This document shows positions 1-10,178 of a stretch of 64,000 nucleotides of DNA, in pieces. The stretch comes from Photobacterium sp. JCM 19050 (GTDB lineage Bacteria > Pseudomonadota > Gammaproteobacteria > Enterobacterales > Vibrionaceae): the NCBI GenBank assembly GCA_001310455.1, contig BAXG01000004.1, positions 144,606-208,605 on the forward strand. The letters are read 5' to 3'. The notes under the pieces were generated by a model. It worked only from the letters and a program-made list of their open reading frames with translations, ran no database searches and had not been told where the DNA came from. Both the position numbers and the translations under genes were made by a program. Position 1 is the stretch's first letter, and each line of letters starts with the position of its first letter.

Positions 1-592
1 CTGCGATACCGTAGTAAATGGATGCATCAACATCGGTGCGCCATGAGTAAGGACGGTAATCCACATCCAGCACTACCACGGTATTGCTGCGGCGGGCATA
101 TTCCATGGCCAGTAGTGTCGCTTCGCGGCTTGGGCTTTCAGACAGCGCCGTACCGGTTACCACCAGCACTTTTGAACTGGCAATGTAAGCCTGGCTGATT
201 TGCTCAGGTTTGAGCGTCAGGTCGGAAACCTTGTTACGGTAAATCAGCACAGTGCAGTCACTCGGCTTCATTTCTGTAAAGGCCACTGACGTGCGGCTTC
301 CTGAGCTGTCAGTCATCATGCCGTCAAGGTTGATGCCCAGGCCGCTCATGTAACCTTTCACATAACCGCCGAATGCATCCTCAGCGACACAACCGATAAA
401 GCCGACCTTACCGCCAAGCTTGTTAACAGCCACCGCGATATTCGCAGCGGAGCCACCGACAAACTTATTGAACCCGGAGATATCTGCCATGTCGGTGTTT
501 GCCTCACGGGCGTAGAGATCGACGCCCGCGCGGCCCAGGACGATGGCATCCAGAGGACGATCCTGCTGAAGTGCAATCTTAGTCATGGTCAT
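1..592 (-). CDS. iolC: 5-dehydro-2-deoxygluconokinase, N-terminal part (runs off window)
   Basis: IolC phosphorylates 5-dehydro-2-deoxy-D-gluconate in myo-inositol breakdown. About 197 residues are visible and the reading frame leaves the left edge open. The PfkB-family N-terminus is clear: GRAGVDLY near residue 20 and the substrate-side GGSAANIAVAVNKLGG near residue 47. Two in-frame ATGs lie two codons apart (592 and 586). The AAGGA motif fits the second slightly better, at 9 nt spacing. It is the last visible gene of the minus-strand run iolE-iolD-iolG-iolC and starts only 6 nt after the iolG stop, so cotranscription is likely. Whether it carries the C-terminal aldolase-like DUF2090 domain of long proteobacterial IolC cannot be seen. 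Confidence 0.88.
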   Translation of the reverse strand, partial: MTMTKIALQQDRPLDAIVLGRAGVDLYAREANTDMADISGFNKFVGGSAANIAVAVNKLGGKVGFIGCVAEDAFGGYVKGYMSGLGINLDGMMTDSSGSRTSVAFTEMKPSDCTVLIYRNKVSDLTLKPEQISQAYIASSKVLVVTGTALSESPSREATLLAMEYARRSNTVVVLDVDYRPYSWRTDVDASIYYGIA

Positions 593-598
593 AGTTCC

Positions 599-1773
599 TT
601 ACTTGTATTCCACCCAGGCAGCGTTCTGGTCTGCCGACTCAACGCATTTTTCACACAGGCGAACACCTTCGATGCCTGCATCAATACCCGGGAACCAGAT
701 ATCAGCCAATGCAGCCTGGTCATCACGGTCAGCTGCTGCGAATGCCAGCGCAAAACGGTGGTACAGGTTTGCCCAGGATTCGAAATAACCTTCCGCATGG
801 CCGCCACCTACACGGTTCGCGCCGACGCCTGCATCGTCCTGGTAGAGGTAGCCCATACCACGGTCGAGAATGCGTGGTGGCTCGCCCTGTACTTCATAGC
901 GTAGTTGGTTCGGGTGCTCATCCCACCATTCGATAGAGGCTTTAGAGCCGACAACGCGGATCTTCTGCTGGTGCATTGAACCGGAGTTAACCGCTGACGC
1001 CCAAAGCGTACCCACGGCGCCGCCCTTGAATTCCATCATCACGTGCGCGTTGTCTTCCAGTGGAGCACGGGACTTGATAAAGCTCTGGCGCATACAAGAC
1101 AAGCGATCCACTTCCAGGCCGGTCATCACTTCACACAGATAGAAAGCGTGAGTACCAATATCACCCAGAACATAGGTTGGGCCGGATGCTTCAGGCTTAC
1201 ACGCCACTTGAGGCCCGGATCGTTCAGTTCGTGCTCTTCGTTGTGGAAGCCGTGGGCGAATTGCATGTTCACCACGCGAACATCGCCCAGGTCACCGCGC
1301 TTAATCATTTCACGCGCCTGCTGCACCATAGGGAAGCCTGAGTAGCCATACATCACACCGATAACGCGGTTTTGCATGGCGGCCAGCTTCTTCAGCTCTT
1401 CCGCTTCTTCTGTGGTGAAGGTAATTGGCTTTTCGCACACCACATGCAGGCCAGCTTCCAGTGCCGCTTTACAGATTTCAAAGTGCGTGGAGTTAGGGGT
1501 AGCAATAGATACCGCCTGAATACCGTCTTCACGCTTGGCTTCGGCTTCGAACATCTCTTTGTAGTTTGCGTAGCAGCGGTCAGCGTCCAGACCCAGGTTA
1601 GTACCGAAGTCGCGTCCACGCTCTGCGTTAAGGTCGAAAGCACCGGCCACCAGCTTGAACAGGCCATCACGTTGCGCGGCGTTACGGTGTGAGTAACCGA
1701 TCTGGCTGCCACGGCCACCGCCGACCATTGCCCAGCGGATTGGTTGTTCAAAGTGGAATTCTTCATTAAACAT
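599..1773 (-). CDS. iolG: Gfo/Idh/MocA-family dehydrogenase of the inositol operon (frameshifted)
   Basis: NAD-dependent sugar or inositol dehydrogenase, expected to oxidise myo- or scyllo-inositol to an inosose. The N-terminal Rossmann loop VGGGRGSQIG (residue 14), the CEKP motif (about 114) and GDIGTHA in the C-terminal half are typical of the family. The frame breaks near 1205 in a C/G-rich stretch. Adding one base gives about 391 residues, longer than classical IolG (about 330) and closer to the long scyllo-inositol/LgdA-like branch, so the exact substrate is inferred from the operon. The start has a strong AAGGAG. The stop is 6 nt before iolC. The gene symbol is by context and less sure than the family. 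Confidence 0.78.
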
Positions 1774-1875
1774 GTAGGGCTCCTTACGGTCCCGGCGGCG
1801 TATATCCGCCGGGCCAAACTTTCTGATTTAAATTTGTTATTTGGATTTGGTTGTTATTTTTAAATCCGGGTCCGG

Positions 1876-3746
1876 TTAAACACCGCGACGTTGGTTCGCG
1901 CGGCCTTCTTCCCAGGCTGTCACTTTCTCTGCAGTGTGTTCATTACGGGTGACTTCTGGCAGACCCACTTCCCACCAACAATCGCACTTGGACCATGCCA
2001 TTGGCGATACCGGTCGATATCCAGAACAATCACGTAAGTGCGGTCTGCTTCCTTGGCGCGGGCAAAAGCGGCTTCGAACTGGTCAACAGACGTCAGTTTC
2101 TCAGCAATCGCACCCTGCGCTTCAGCATGCTTGGCGAAATCTACACGGGCGACCTCGCCATCCGGGCGGCGGCAGTCTTCCAGCAGGTTGTTGAAAGACA
2201 CGTTGCCGGTGTTGTTCTGCAGCTTGTTGATAACCGCAAAGCCACCGTTGTCGCACACCACAACAATCATCTTGTGACCGGTCAGGACAGAAGAGTAGAT
2301 GTCGGAGTTCTGGATCATGTAAGAGCCGTCACCCACCAGGACAATCACATCGTTATCCGGGTTGGCAATCTTGGCACCCCAACCACCCGCGATTTCATAA
2401 CCCATGCAGGAGAAACCGAACTCGATGTCGAACTTGCCAATCTGGTAGCTCTGCCAGTTCATCGCCAGCTCGGCAGGCAAGCCACCGGCCGCAGTCAGAA
2501 CGGTGTCGCCTTTTTCCATCAGGCGGTTAACCTTGCCAATCACTTCTGCATAAGAAGAGAGGCCCGGAGTCAAATCACCTTCCTGAGGGTGGGTACGGCG
2601 CTCAACCAGTGCTTTCCACTCGTTAGCCTGTTCTTTGGCGGTATCCGCCCAGTCCTGGCCGGATTTCCAGTCGCCCAGCAGGCCGGACAGTTTGGTCATA
2701 CAGACCTTGGCATCACCGAGAACCGGATAAGAAAGGTGCTTAACCGCATCGAACTTGGCAACGTTGATGCTGACCAGCTTCATATCAGGGTTACGGAATA
2801 CCGACCAAGAGCCGGTGGTGAAATCCTGAAGACGGGTACCGATAGCCAGGACCACATCCGCATGGGCAGCCATGTAGTTGGCAGAATCAGAACCGGTTAC
2901 ACCGATAGGGCCGGCGTTAAGCGGGTTGTCTTGCAGCATTGTCGCGCGTCCGGCAATGGTTTCCACCACCGGGATATTGTGCTTGGCAGCAAATGCCGCC
3001 AGCTCGTCGGTCGCCAGCGAGTAGTGCACGCCGCCACCGGAGATGATAAGCGGCTTCTTCGCTGACATCAGCATGGCTTTCGCTTCTTCCAGTGCAACCA
3101 TTTCTGGCTCTGGGCGGCGAATGCGGTGAATACGTTCTTGCAAGAAAGCTTCCGGGAAGTCCCAGGCAACACCCTGGATATCCTGAGGCAGGCCGATAAA
3201 TACCGGGCCACAGGTTTCCGGATCCAGCATGGTATCAATTGCATGCGGCAGCGTATGAACAAGCTGCGAAGGCGACACAATACGGTCCCAGTAACGGGTC
3301 AATGGTTTGAATGCATCGTTACAGGTAATGGACGGATCGTAGAAGTTCTCTGGCTGCTGGAGCACAGGATCCGGCAGGCGGCTGACATAAGCATCGCCGG
3401 AAATCATCAGCAGAGGAAGACGGTTGGTGTGGGCGATACCGGCAGCCGTCACCATGTTGGTTGCACCCGGGCCGATAGAAGTGGTCGCAATACCGATGCG
3501 GCGGCGCAGGTTCGCTTTGGCATACGCCACAGCCGCAGTCGCCATCGACTGTTCGTTCTGACCGCGCCAGGTCGGGATTTTGTCTTCAATATTCTTCAGT
3601 TGCTGACCAAAGCAGGTAACGTTTCCGTGACCAAAAATCGCAAAGGCTGTACCGAAAAGTTGTTCTACTTTGCCGTCGATTTCGATTTTCTGGGCTGCCA
3701 GATATTGTGCAAGCGCTTCGGCAACAGTCAGGCGTACAGTTTTCAT
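1876..3746 (-). CDS. iolD: 3D-(3,5/4)-trihydroxycyclohexane-1,2-dione hydrolase (C-terminal frameshift)
   Basis: ThDP-dependent ring-opening enzyme of inositol catabolism. Typical acetolactate-synthase-fold segments are present: GIATTSIGPGATNMVTAA in the N-terminal domain and the GDGSYMIQNSDI to CDNGG stretch of the cofactor-binding C-terminal domain. The start MKTVRLTVAEAL (3746) is preceded by GAGGAAG. A longer in-frame extension to 3770 lacks a ribosome site and is not used. Near 2010 the frame is lost. In the shifted frame the sequence resumes as WWEVGLPEVTRN and runs to a TAA at 1876, which restores about 623 residues, the usual IolD length. It lies between iolE and iolG in the same minus-strand operon. 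Confidence 0.9.
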
Positions 3747-3825
3747 TTTCTTCCTCGAACTAGAACTCAATCTGTGAGTAATCCCTGTCTGCCGGCCCGG
3801 TTACAGGCCGGCAGTTCCCTTTCGG

Positions 3826-4718
3826 TTACAGGCCGTACTTCTTCGCGTAGCCAGTGATGTTTTCGTAAGCAGTTTTCGCGTAAGTCAGAGGATGCGCCTT
3901 GGCAGGATCCTGCTCTGCTTCAACCAGCAGCCAGCCTTCGTAGTTACGCTCTTTCAGTGCTGCGAACACGTCGTCATAATCCACATCGCCGGTGCCTGGT
4001 ACGGTGAATACGCCGTCCAGTACCGCATTCAGGAATGACTTGTCTTGATCGCGTGCCGCTTTCATCACATCCAGACGCAGGTCTTTAAAGTGCATGTGGC
4101 CGATACGGTGGCCCCAGCGCTTGATCATGGTGACAGGGTTACCACCGCCGTAAGTGATGTGGCCGGTATCCAGAGTCAGGTGCACAGACTCACCGGTCAG
4201 TTCCATCAGCAGGTTGATGTCATCTTCTGTTTCTACGATGGTGCCAACGTGGTGGTGGAAAGAAAGCTTGATGCCGTGCTCGTTCAGCAGGTAATCAGCA
4301 ACTGTGGTCAGTTTCTCACCGTAGATCTTCCACTCGTCCATGGTCAGGATGACACGCTTGGACAGCGCAGTGTTGATGTCACCGTGTACGGTGTTGCTCA
4401 CTTCACCGTAAACCATCGCAGTACAACCGGCGGCTTTCAGCAGCTTGATGTGATCCTGCATGGCAGCGATTTCCTGCTCAGCGGTGTTAGTCATCAGGTT
4501 TCCGCTGAACCAGCCAGACGCCAGAACCAGACCATGCTTCGCCAGAAGAGGAATAAGCACTTCTGGTTCACGTGGGTATTTGGTGCCCAGTTCAGTACCG
4601 GTAAAGCCGGCTTCCGCCATTTCGCTCAGGCAAGTTTCCAGTGGAATGTCGCCACCCAGCTCTGGCATGTCGTCGTTAGTCCAGGTCAGTGGCTGATGCC
4701 GTATTTAACTTTGCTCAT
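3826..4718 (-). CDS. iolE: myo-inosose-2 dehydratase (N-terminal frameshift)
   Basis: Xylose-isomerase-fold TIM-barrel dehydratase converting 2-keto-myo-inositol to the dione used by IolD. Family signatures visible: TNDDMPELGGDIPLETCLSE, LTLDTGHITYGGG, HMHFKDL and VEAEQDP. The true start is ATG 4718 (MSKVKYGIS), with GGAG upstream. Ten codons in, a stop appears because one C is missing from a short C-run near 4690. Restoring it gives 297 residues, the normal length. First gene of the minus-strand iol operon, transcribed away from the sugar transporter at 5270. Confidence 0.9.
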
Positions 4719-4853
4719 GTTCTATCTCCAATTTTTTGTAGGGCTTAAATTTGCTTAATTAAGGTGACCCGAATCTCACTTTCTTTGGGAAGTCTGTTTC
4801 GCGTCGGGTCGTTTTCTTGCGTTGGGATAAACATACGCCCGTTTTTCAAAAAA

Positions 4854-4869
4854 TGAAAAATATTTTTCA
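4854..4869. promoter_or_regulatory. IolR-like operator 1
   Basis: Perfect 16-bp palindrome TGAAAAATATTTTTCA, about 135 bp upstream of iolE. An identical 16-mer occurs at 43094-43109 upstream of the MFS/amidohydrolase operon. Regulator assignment is inference. Confidence 0.5.
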
Positions 4870-5003
4870 ATCAAAAATCCATCAAATCAAAATATGAAAT
4901 TAATGGAAAACCCTAGGCTTTACGCGGGTTACAGACGAATATGAACCGAGATCACATAATATTTTTTCTTTATATTTCAATGATGTAAAACGTTTTCAAT
5001 ATT

Positions 5004-5019
5004 TGGAAAATCTTTTCCA
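5004..5019. promoter_or_regulatory. IolR-like operator 2
   Basis: TGGAAAATCTTTTCCA: 7-bp inverted arms around TC, an exact GGAA-N6-TTCC match. It lies in the middle of the divergent iol promoter region. Confidence 0.55.
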
Positions 5020-5111
5020 CAACATGACCTGCGTATCATTTTGAGACAAAAGCGATTATTGGCTATGGCACAACCAACCCATCAGCACTAACATTCACAT
5101 CAACGCCAAAC

Positions 5112-5127
5112 TGAAAAATATTTTCCA
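5112..5127. promoter_or_regulatory. IolR-like operator 3
   Basis: TGAAAAATATTTTCCA, a one-base variant of the other sites, about 140 bp upstream of the transporter start. Confidence 0.5.
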
Positions 5128-5269
5128 AATCATTAATACAATAAATACGACAGGCGTTAGCTGAAATCCCGGGCAATACCCTACGCACAAAACAGCCCAG
5201 GAAATTCACCATAAACTTACTGTTTCGATGGTCAGGTAAGGGAGTGGGATAAAAATAAGGAATTCGACA

Positions 5270-6715
5270 ATGTCGACTGATAACGTGAAACCTTCGAAAA
5301 AACATAATATTGCTTATATCGTTCGAATCTGCTGTATTGCCGCCCTGGGTGGTATCCTTCTCGGTTATGACACCGCAGTCATTTCCGGCGCCATCGGTCC
5401 CATCCGTGATTACTTCTCACTCTCCCCTGCTCAAACCGGCTGGGCCGTTTCCAGTGTGGTTCTCGGCAGCATCCTGGGTGCCGTCAGCGCCGGCTGGTTC
5501 GCCCTGAACTATGGCCGCCGAAATACCCTCTTTATTGCAGCAATCCTCTTTATCATCTCTGCTATCGGTTCAGCGCTCGCAAACACCTTCGACTTTTACA
5601 TCTGGCTTCGTATCGTCGGTGGTGTCGCGGTAGGTCTGGCGTGCGTGGTATCGCCAATGTACATGTCTGAAGTCGCGCCAAAAGACTTTCGTGGCCGTGC
5701 GGTAAGTATGTTCCAGCAGTCGGCAGTTGTAGGCCAGACCGGTGTGTTCTATGTGAACTATCTGATTGCCAAAGGCATGTCAGAAACCTGGCTGGTAGAC
5801 ATGGGTTGGCGCTGGATGCTGGGTTCAGAAGTTATTCCTGCGGCCCTTTTTGCCGGCTTGCTTTTCCTTATCCCTGAATCGCCTCGCTGGCTGGTACTGA
5901 AAGGCAAAGTGGACAAGGCGAAAGACACCCTGTGCCGTATCTCCAACCCGGAACATGCTGACCGCCTGATTTCTGAAATCCAGGATTCTCTGAAAGAAAG
6001 CGCCGGCGCCAAAGGCAACAAAGTCAGCCTGCGTTCACCACTGCTGTTTGCCATCCTGGTTATTGGTACATTCGTCGCCGCTGCGCAGCAGCTGACCGGT
6101 ATCAACGTTATCATGTACTACACTCCGGAAATCCTGAAACCGATTGCTGGCGGTACTGAAAACGCCCTGTTCCAGACAACCTTCGTGGGTATTGTCTTTA
6201 TCCTGGGTAACGCCCTGGGTATGTACCTGATTGACAAGGTGGGCCGTCTGCCACTGATGAAGTGGGGTACGCTGGGCTGCGCAATCGGTATGACAGTGGT
6301 TGGTTTTGTTCTGTTCCAGGGAACCACAGGTTACGCTGCGCTGTTCGCACTGTGTTTGTATGTGGTTTCTTACGCCACATCATGGGGCTGCGCATGCTGG
6401 ACAATGATTTCCGAAATTTTCCCTAACAGCATTCGTACCCGCGCCATGTCTATTGCAGTAGGTGCCCAATGGTTTACCGGCTTCCTGGTAACCCAGAGCT
6501 TCCCAATGCTGAACGAAAACCCATACCTGAAAGAGACCTTCAACGGCGCATTCAGCTTCTGGCTGTTCGCTGCTCTCTCCATGATCTGTATGGTTATCGT
6601 GGTGAAATTCGTTCCTGAAACCAAGGGCGTCAGCCTGGAGAAAATGGAACAGGTGATGGCGACCAAACTGGGCCGAAAGGTTCCAGAAAAAGAGCCGGTG
6701 AAAGCACGCATCTAA
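5270..6715 (+). CDS. iolT: MFS sugar-porter family transporter, probable inositol:proton symporter
   Basis: 481-residue inner-membrane permease of the sugar porter family, with about twelve hydrophobic segments. Family marks: GYDTAVISGA in TM1, NYGRRN loop after TM2, PESPRWL before the central loop, QQLTGINVIMYYTPEI in TM7 and PETKG at the C-terminus. Intact, with a normal length. ATG 5270 is preceded by AAGGAA. Divergent from iolE and sharing palindromic operators with it, so inositol is the likely substrate. A hexose or pentose cannot be excluded from sequence alone. A strong terminator follows 20 bp after the stop. Confidence 0.85.
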   Translation: MSTDNVKPSKKHNIAYIVRICCIAALGGILLGYDTAVISGAIGPIRDYFSLSPAQTGWAVSSVVLGSILGAVSAGWFALNYGRRNTLFIAAILFIISAIGSALANTFDFYIWLRIVGGVAVGLACVVSPMYMSEVAPKDFRGRAVSMFQQSAVVGQTGVFYVNYLIAKGMSETWLVDMGWRWMLGSEVIPAALFAGLLFLIPESPRWLVLKGKVDKAKDTLCRISNPEHADRLISEIQDSLKESAGAKGNKVSLRSPLLFAILVIGTFVAAAQQLTGINVIMYYTPEILKPIAGGTENALFQTTFVGIVFILGNALGMYLIDKVGRLPLMKWGTLGCAIGMTVVGFVLFQGTTGYAALFALCLYVVSYATSWGCACWTMISEIFPNSIRTRAMSIAVGAQWFTGFLVTQSFPMLNENPYLKETFNGAFSFWLFAALSMICMVIVVKFVPETKGVSLEKMEQVMATKLGRKVPEKEPVKARI

Positions 6716-6735
6716 TTGATGCTGACAATCATGTC

Positions 6736-6760
6736 AAAAGCCCACTTCGGTGGGCTTTTT
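6736..6760 (+). terminator. Rho-independent terminator after iolT
   Basis: AAAAGCCCAC-TTCGG-TGGGCTTTTT: 6-bp GC stem with UUCG-type loop and T-run, 20 bp after the stop codon. Confidence 0.9.
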
Positions 6761-6977
6761 GCTGTGTGCTTTCCCTCGCACAGGCGATGAAAAACCAACA
6801 AGTATCATCCTTTAGGGCTATCTGCTTCCTCGCAAATCCACCTCACCATTGGCGAGATTTCAGGCAACTGTGAGCTTTACCGCTGAACAAAAAACATATC
6901 CGCACCACCATTTCTCTTATCCAACTGTTTTTTCTGGGTTTTATACATCACAACAATATCAAACAAGAGGTTCTGAA

Positions 6978-8278
6978 ATGAAAACTGCACTTGCCCTGGC
7001 CGCTGCGATGGCCTTGTCCGCGCCGTCAGTAATGGCCGCTGATACTGTGGTTGGCGGCTATTTCGCTGACTGGCAATACAAGAACGAGGCCAACCCCTAC
7101 AACGTAAAAGACATCCCAGCAGACAAACTCACCCATATTATTTATGCGTTCTTAGGTATGTGCGGGCCGGTGACCGGCGCGAGCGAAGAAGTACAACAAC
7201 AAGTCGCCAAAGCCTGTGAAGGAAAGAAACCGTTCACCGCAATTGTCGTCGACCAGGAATCCGCACTGGATGTCGATTTTGGCGAAGTCAGTGTCAATGT
7301 TCCCTATGACGGCCACTTTGCCCAATTGGCTGAACTTAAGAAGACGTACCCTAACCTGAAAATCCTCCCCTCTTTCGGTGGCTGGACGATGTCTGAACCA
7401 TTTCACGCCATGGCGAAAAATCCTGAAGACGTGAAGTGGTTTGCCAAACTGCCGTTGAACTGGTCGCCCAATATGACTTTTTCGACGGTATCGATCTTGA
7501 CTGGGAATACCCCGGCGGTGGCGGTTTGACGACGTCACCATGGAACCCGGAAACCGCCTTATCTGACGAGCAGAAAGCCGCCGAGAAAGAAGCCTTCACC
7601 TTGCTGGTACAGAGCCTGCGCCAGAATTTTGATGTGCTTTCTGAAAAAACAGGCCGGAACTATGAACTCGGAACCGCTGTCGGTGTGGGCTTTAAAGCTG
7701 CCGGAATCGACTGGCAAGCCGTATCCCCCCTCCTCGATCATATGTTTGCCATGACCTATGACTTCCTGGGTGGCTGGGGCCCACAAACCGGTCACCTGAC
7801 AAACCTGTATGCAACAGATAGTGGCTGGTGGGGCATGGGGACCGATGTCTTTATTAAGCAGATGACAGATCTCGGTATGCCAAAAGAGAAAATCGTGGTA
7901 GGTGCAGCCTTTTATGGCCGAGGATGGGAAGGCACCCAGGACTTTGATGGCAAAAACATCCCAACAGAGTTCAGCTCTAATAAAGGCGCGACGTTCGGGA
8001 CAGACAGCAAAGAGCCGGGCTACTTTATGTATTGGGACCTGATGCGCAACTACACCGCGGCAGAGGGCTACCAACAAGGATACGATGAAAAAGCAGAAGC
8101 GCCTTTCCTCTGGAACCCGGAGAAAAAAGTGTTTATCTCCTACGAAAACGAGCGTTCAATCAATGCAAAAGCTAAATGGGCCAAAGCACAGAAACACGCT
8201 GGCCTGTTTGTATGGGATCTCTCCGGTGACCCGGACGGTAAGCTGACCGAAACCATGGCGAATTCACTGGCTAAGTAA
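6978..8278 (+). CDS. Secreted GH18 chitinase (frameshifted)
   Basis: Glycoside hydrolase family 18 enzyme, expected to cleave chitin or chitin oligomers outside the cytoplasm. Signal peptide MKTALALAAAMALSAPSVMA, then the barrel starting VVGGYFADWQ. The SFGGWTMS strand and the catalytic DGIDLDWEYPGG motif (DxxDxDxE complete) are present, followed by MTYDFLGGWG and a C-terminal FVWDLSGD. No chitin-binding module is seen. The frame breaks near 7440, just before the catalytic motif. Adding one base gives 433 residues, an ordinary single-domain GH18 size. Start 6978 has an AGAGG 7 nt upstream. The nearest downstream gene is on the other strand. Confidence 0.88.
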
Positions 8279-8334
8279 CAACAAGTTACCTCAATAACAG
8301 ACGGGCCTTATTACATGGCCCGTCTCTCTGCCAT

Positions 8335-9307
8335 CTAAGAAACCGTCAAAATCACATTCCCCCGCTTCCTGCCTGTATCTACGTAGGCGTGCGCCTGAGA
8401 AATTTCATCCAGGCTGTATTTCCGGTCAATCTCAGTCCAGAGCTTTTGCTCACTGTAAAAACCCAGAATCTTTTGGAGGTGAACGTTCAGTTCAGATGGC
8501 GGCTTTAATCCTGTCGCTGAAAACACGGCTTTCTTTTTTGAAAAACACCGGGTAGCCAGCATCTGCAATAAAAATGGGAACGACAGTACCGGGCTTAAAA
8601 AGGTGCCGTTATCAGTAAGTAATGACTTACACTCCGAGAACGTCAGCGTTCCGACGGCATCGAAGATAAGGTCGTATTGAACACCCTCTGCACCCAGGTT
8701 TTCGCGGTATAATCAATGATTCTGTCAGCCCCCTGAGCCAGCACGAAATCCCGATTCTTTCCGCTGCAAACCCCGGTTACCTTTGCCCCTGTCAGTTTGG
8801 CAATTTGCACACCGGCACTGCCGACAGCGCCCGATGCCCCATTAATCATCACCCGCATGCCCGGCTTGCACTCACCAATCAAGCACAAAAAGTTGTATGC
8901 TGTCAGCATACCGTCACAAAGCGGCGCGGCTTCCTCGAAACTGATTTCATCCGGCAGTATTTGCAGTATCCCATCTTCCTGAACACTCACATATTCTGCG
9001 TTGGCGCTGAATGTCAGACCGGATTCACCCACCACCCGGTCACCAGCTTTAATCCGGGAAACACCTTCTCCCACAGATTCAACAATACCGGCAAAGCCGG
9101 TTCCCGGTATGGGATGCTTTGGTTTTCGCAACCCCGTCGCAAGGCGGGCGAAAAATGGCGTACCGGCGCGCATCATGGTATCCGCCGGGTGACACTGGCC
9201 GCACAGATCCTTACCAATACCTCTTTTGCACCGGGTTCCGGTTTCGGTACGTCCCTGCACCCAAGTACCTCAGCCCCGCCATAGTTTTCACACACCGCTG
9301 CTTTCAT
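8335..9307 (-). CDS. Medium-chain NAD(P)-dependent oxidoreductase (quinone oxidoreductase/alcohol dehydrogenase type), frameshifted
   Basis: MDR-superfamily reductase lacking the structural zinc lobe. It starts MKAAVCENYGGAEVLG with GAAGGA upstream. PGTGFAGIVESVGEGV and the NADPH-binding INGASGAVGSAGVQIAKL (AxxGxxG type) are visible. The C-terminus ...GRKRGNVILTV is the usual end. At least two frame breaks (near 9190 and 8690-8570) split it. The pieces join to about 325 residues. Divergent from a TetR gene with a large inverted repeat between, so it is probably that repressor's target and may detoxify an electrophile. Substrate unknown. Confidence 0.75.
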
Positions 9308-9363
9308 TCCTTCCTCCATGAACCCTGTTTCATTGATTTTCAGCAAACCTGTTTGATTCCCCT

Positions 9364-9402
9364 CAAACTTACAGTGTAAGTCAAACATACACTGTAAGTT
9401 TG
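9364..9402. promoter_or_regulatory. Probable TetR operator, long inverted repeat
   Basis: Perfect 15-bp arms CAAACTTACAGTGTA and TACACTGTAAGTTTG separated by 9 bp. The left arm region also contains the self-palindromic 15-mer ACTTACAGTGTAAGT. Midway between the divergent reductase (start 9307) and tetR (start 9451). Confidence 0.75.
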
Positions 9403-9450
9403 CGCAACTTGTTATTAGAATGTGAACCTTAAATAAAACCGGAGTACACC

Positions 9451-10088
9451 ATGAAACAGGCACTTAGCCCGGAAAGAATCATTGATGCCGCCATTGCCTA
9501 CGCCGATGAAAATGGGCTTGAGGCACTTTCCATGCGAAAAGTGGCTGAGCGTCTGGGTGTACAGGCTATGTCGCTCTACAACCACGTTAAAAACAAAGAA
9601 GAGATGATCGACGGAATGGTCGGTCGAATTGTTGAAGGGATTTACAGGCCGGACCTAGATGGGTACTGGAAGGATGAAATTCGCAAACGCTGCCTGTCTG
9701 CCTATGCAATCCTAATGCGCCACAGCTGGGCGACCCAACCGCTTGTTTCCCGGGTAAACACTCAACCCGTGGTGTTGCATTATGTCGATGCGACGGTCGG
9801 CTGCCTGCACAAAGCCGGATTTCCCATTAGTGTTTGTGATCATGCCTGGAACCTGATTGACAGCCATTTGTACGGCTTCACATTGCAGGCGCTCAATTTT
9901 CCGTTTGAAAGCGATGAATACGCAGAAGTAGCCGAAGGTACATAGACATGATTCCCGAAGACGTTTTCCCTTACCTCAACAAGATGGCCAGGGCCGTAAT
10001 CAGCGGGGAGCACAACGGTATCCATGATTTTGAGTTCGGGCTGGATTTGATTCTGGAAGGATTGGAAAAAAGACTTCCAATAGGCTGA
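9451..10088 (+). CDS. TetR-family transcriptional regulator (frameshifted near the end)
   Basis: N-terminal TetR helix-turn-helix: SPERIIDAAIAYADENG, LSMRKVAERLGVQAMSLYNHVKNKEEMIDGM (about residues 5-55), with a TetR_C-type ligand domain after it. The frame ends early at 9945. In the next frame the domain continues IPEDVFPYLNKMA to TGA 10088, giving 212 residues after a one-base repair, typical for the family. Expected to repress itself and the divergent oxidoreductase through the inverted repeat at 9364-9402. The effector is unknown. Confidence 0.85.
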
Positions 10089-10178
10089 TTATTATCCGGT
10101 GTGTTAAAAATAAGAGTTAGCGAAGCCCAACGTAAGGCCACACTTAACCCATTGATTCAGTAAATGGTGAACTGAAAG

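Larger units (their letters stand above)
4719..5269. promoter_or_regulatory. Divergent iolE / transporter promoter region with IolR-like sites
   Basis: 550 bp without a gene, AT-rich near both starts. It holds three related 16-bp palindromes listed separately, in line with the GGAA-N6-TTCC site described for RpiR-type IolR repressors in rhizobia. The regulator gene itself is not in the window. No small ORF here has a convincing ribosome site. Confidence 0.6.

Noticed and set aside
1995..3065. 356-codon open frame on the plus strand over iolD
   Set aside because: iolD on the minus strand is unambiguous; the antisense frame is a shadow.
8797..9284. Plus-strand open frames opposite the oxidoreductase gene
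   Set aside because: They overlap recognisable MDR sequence on the minus strand and have no family features.
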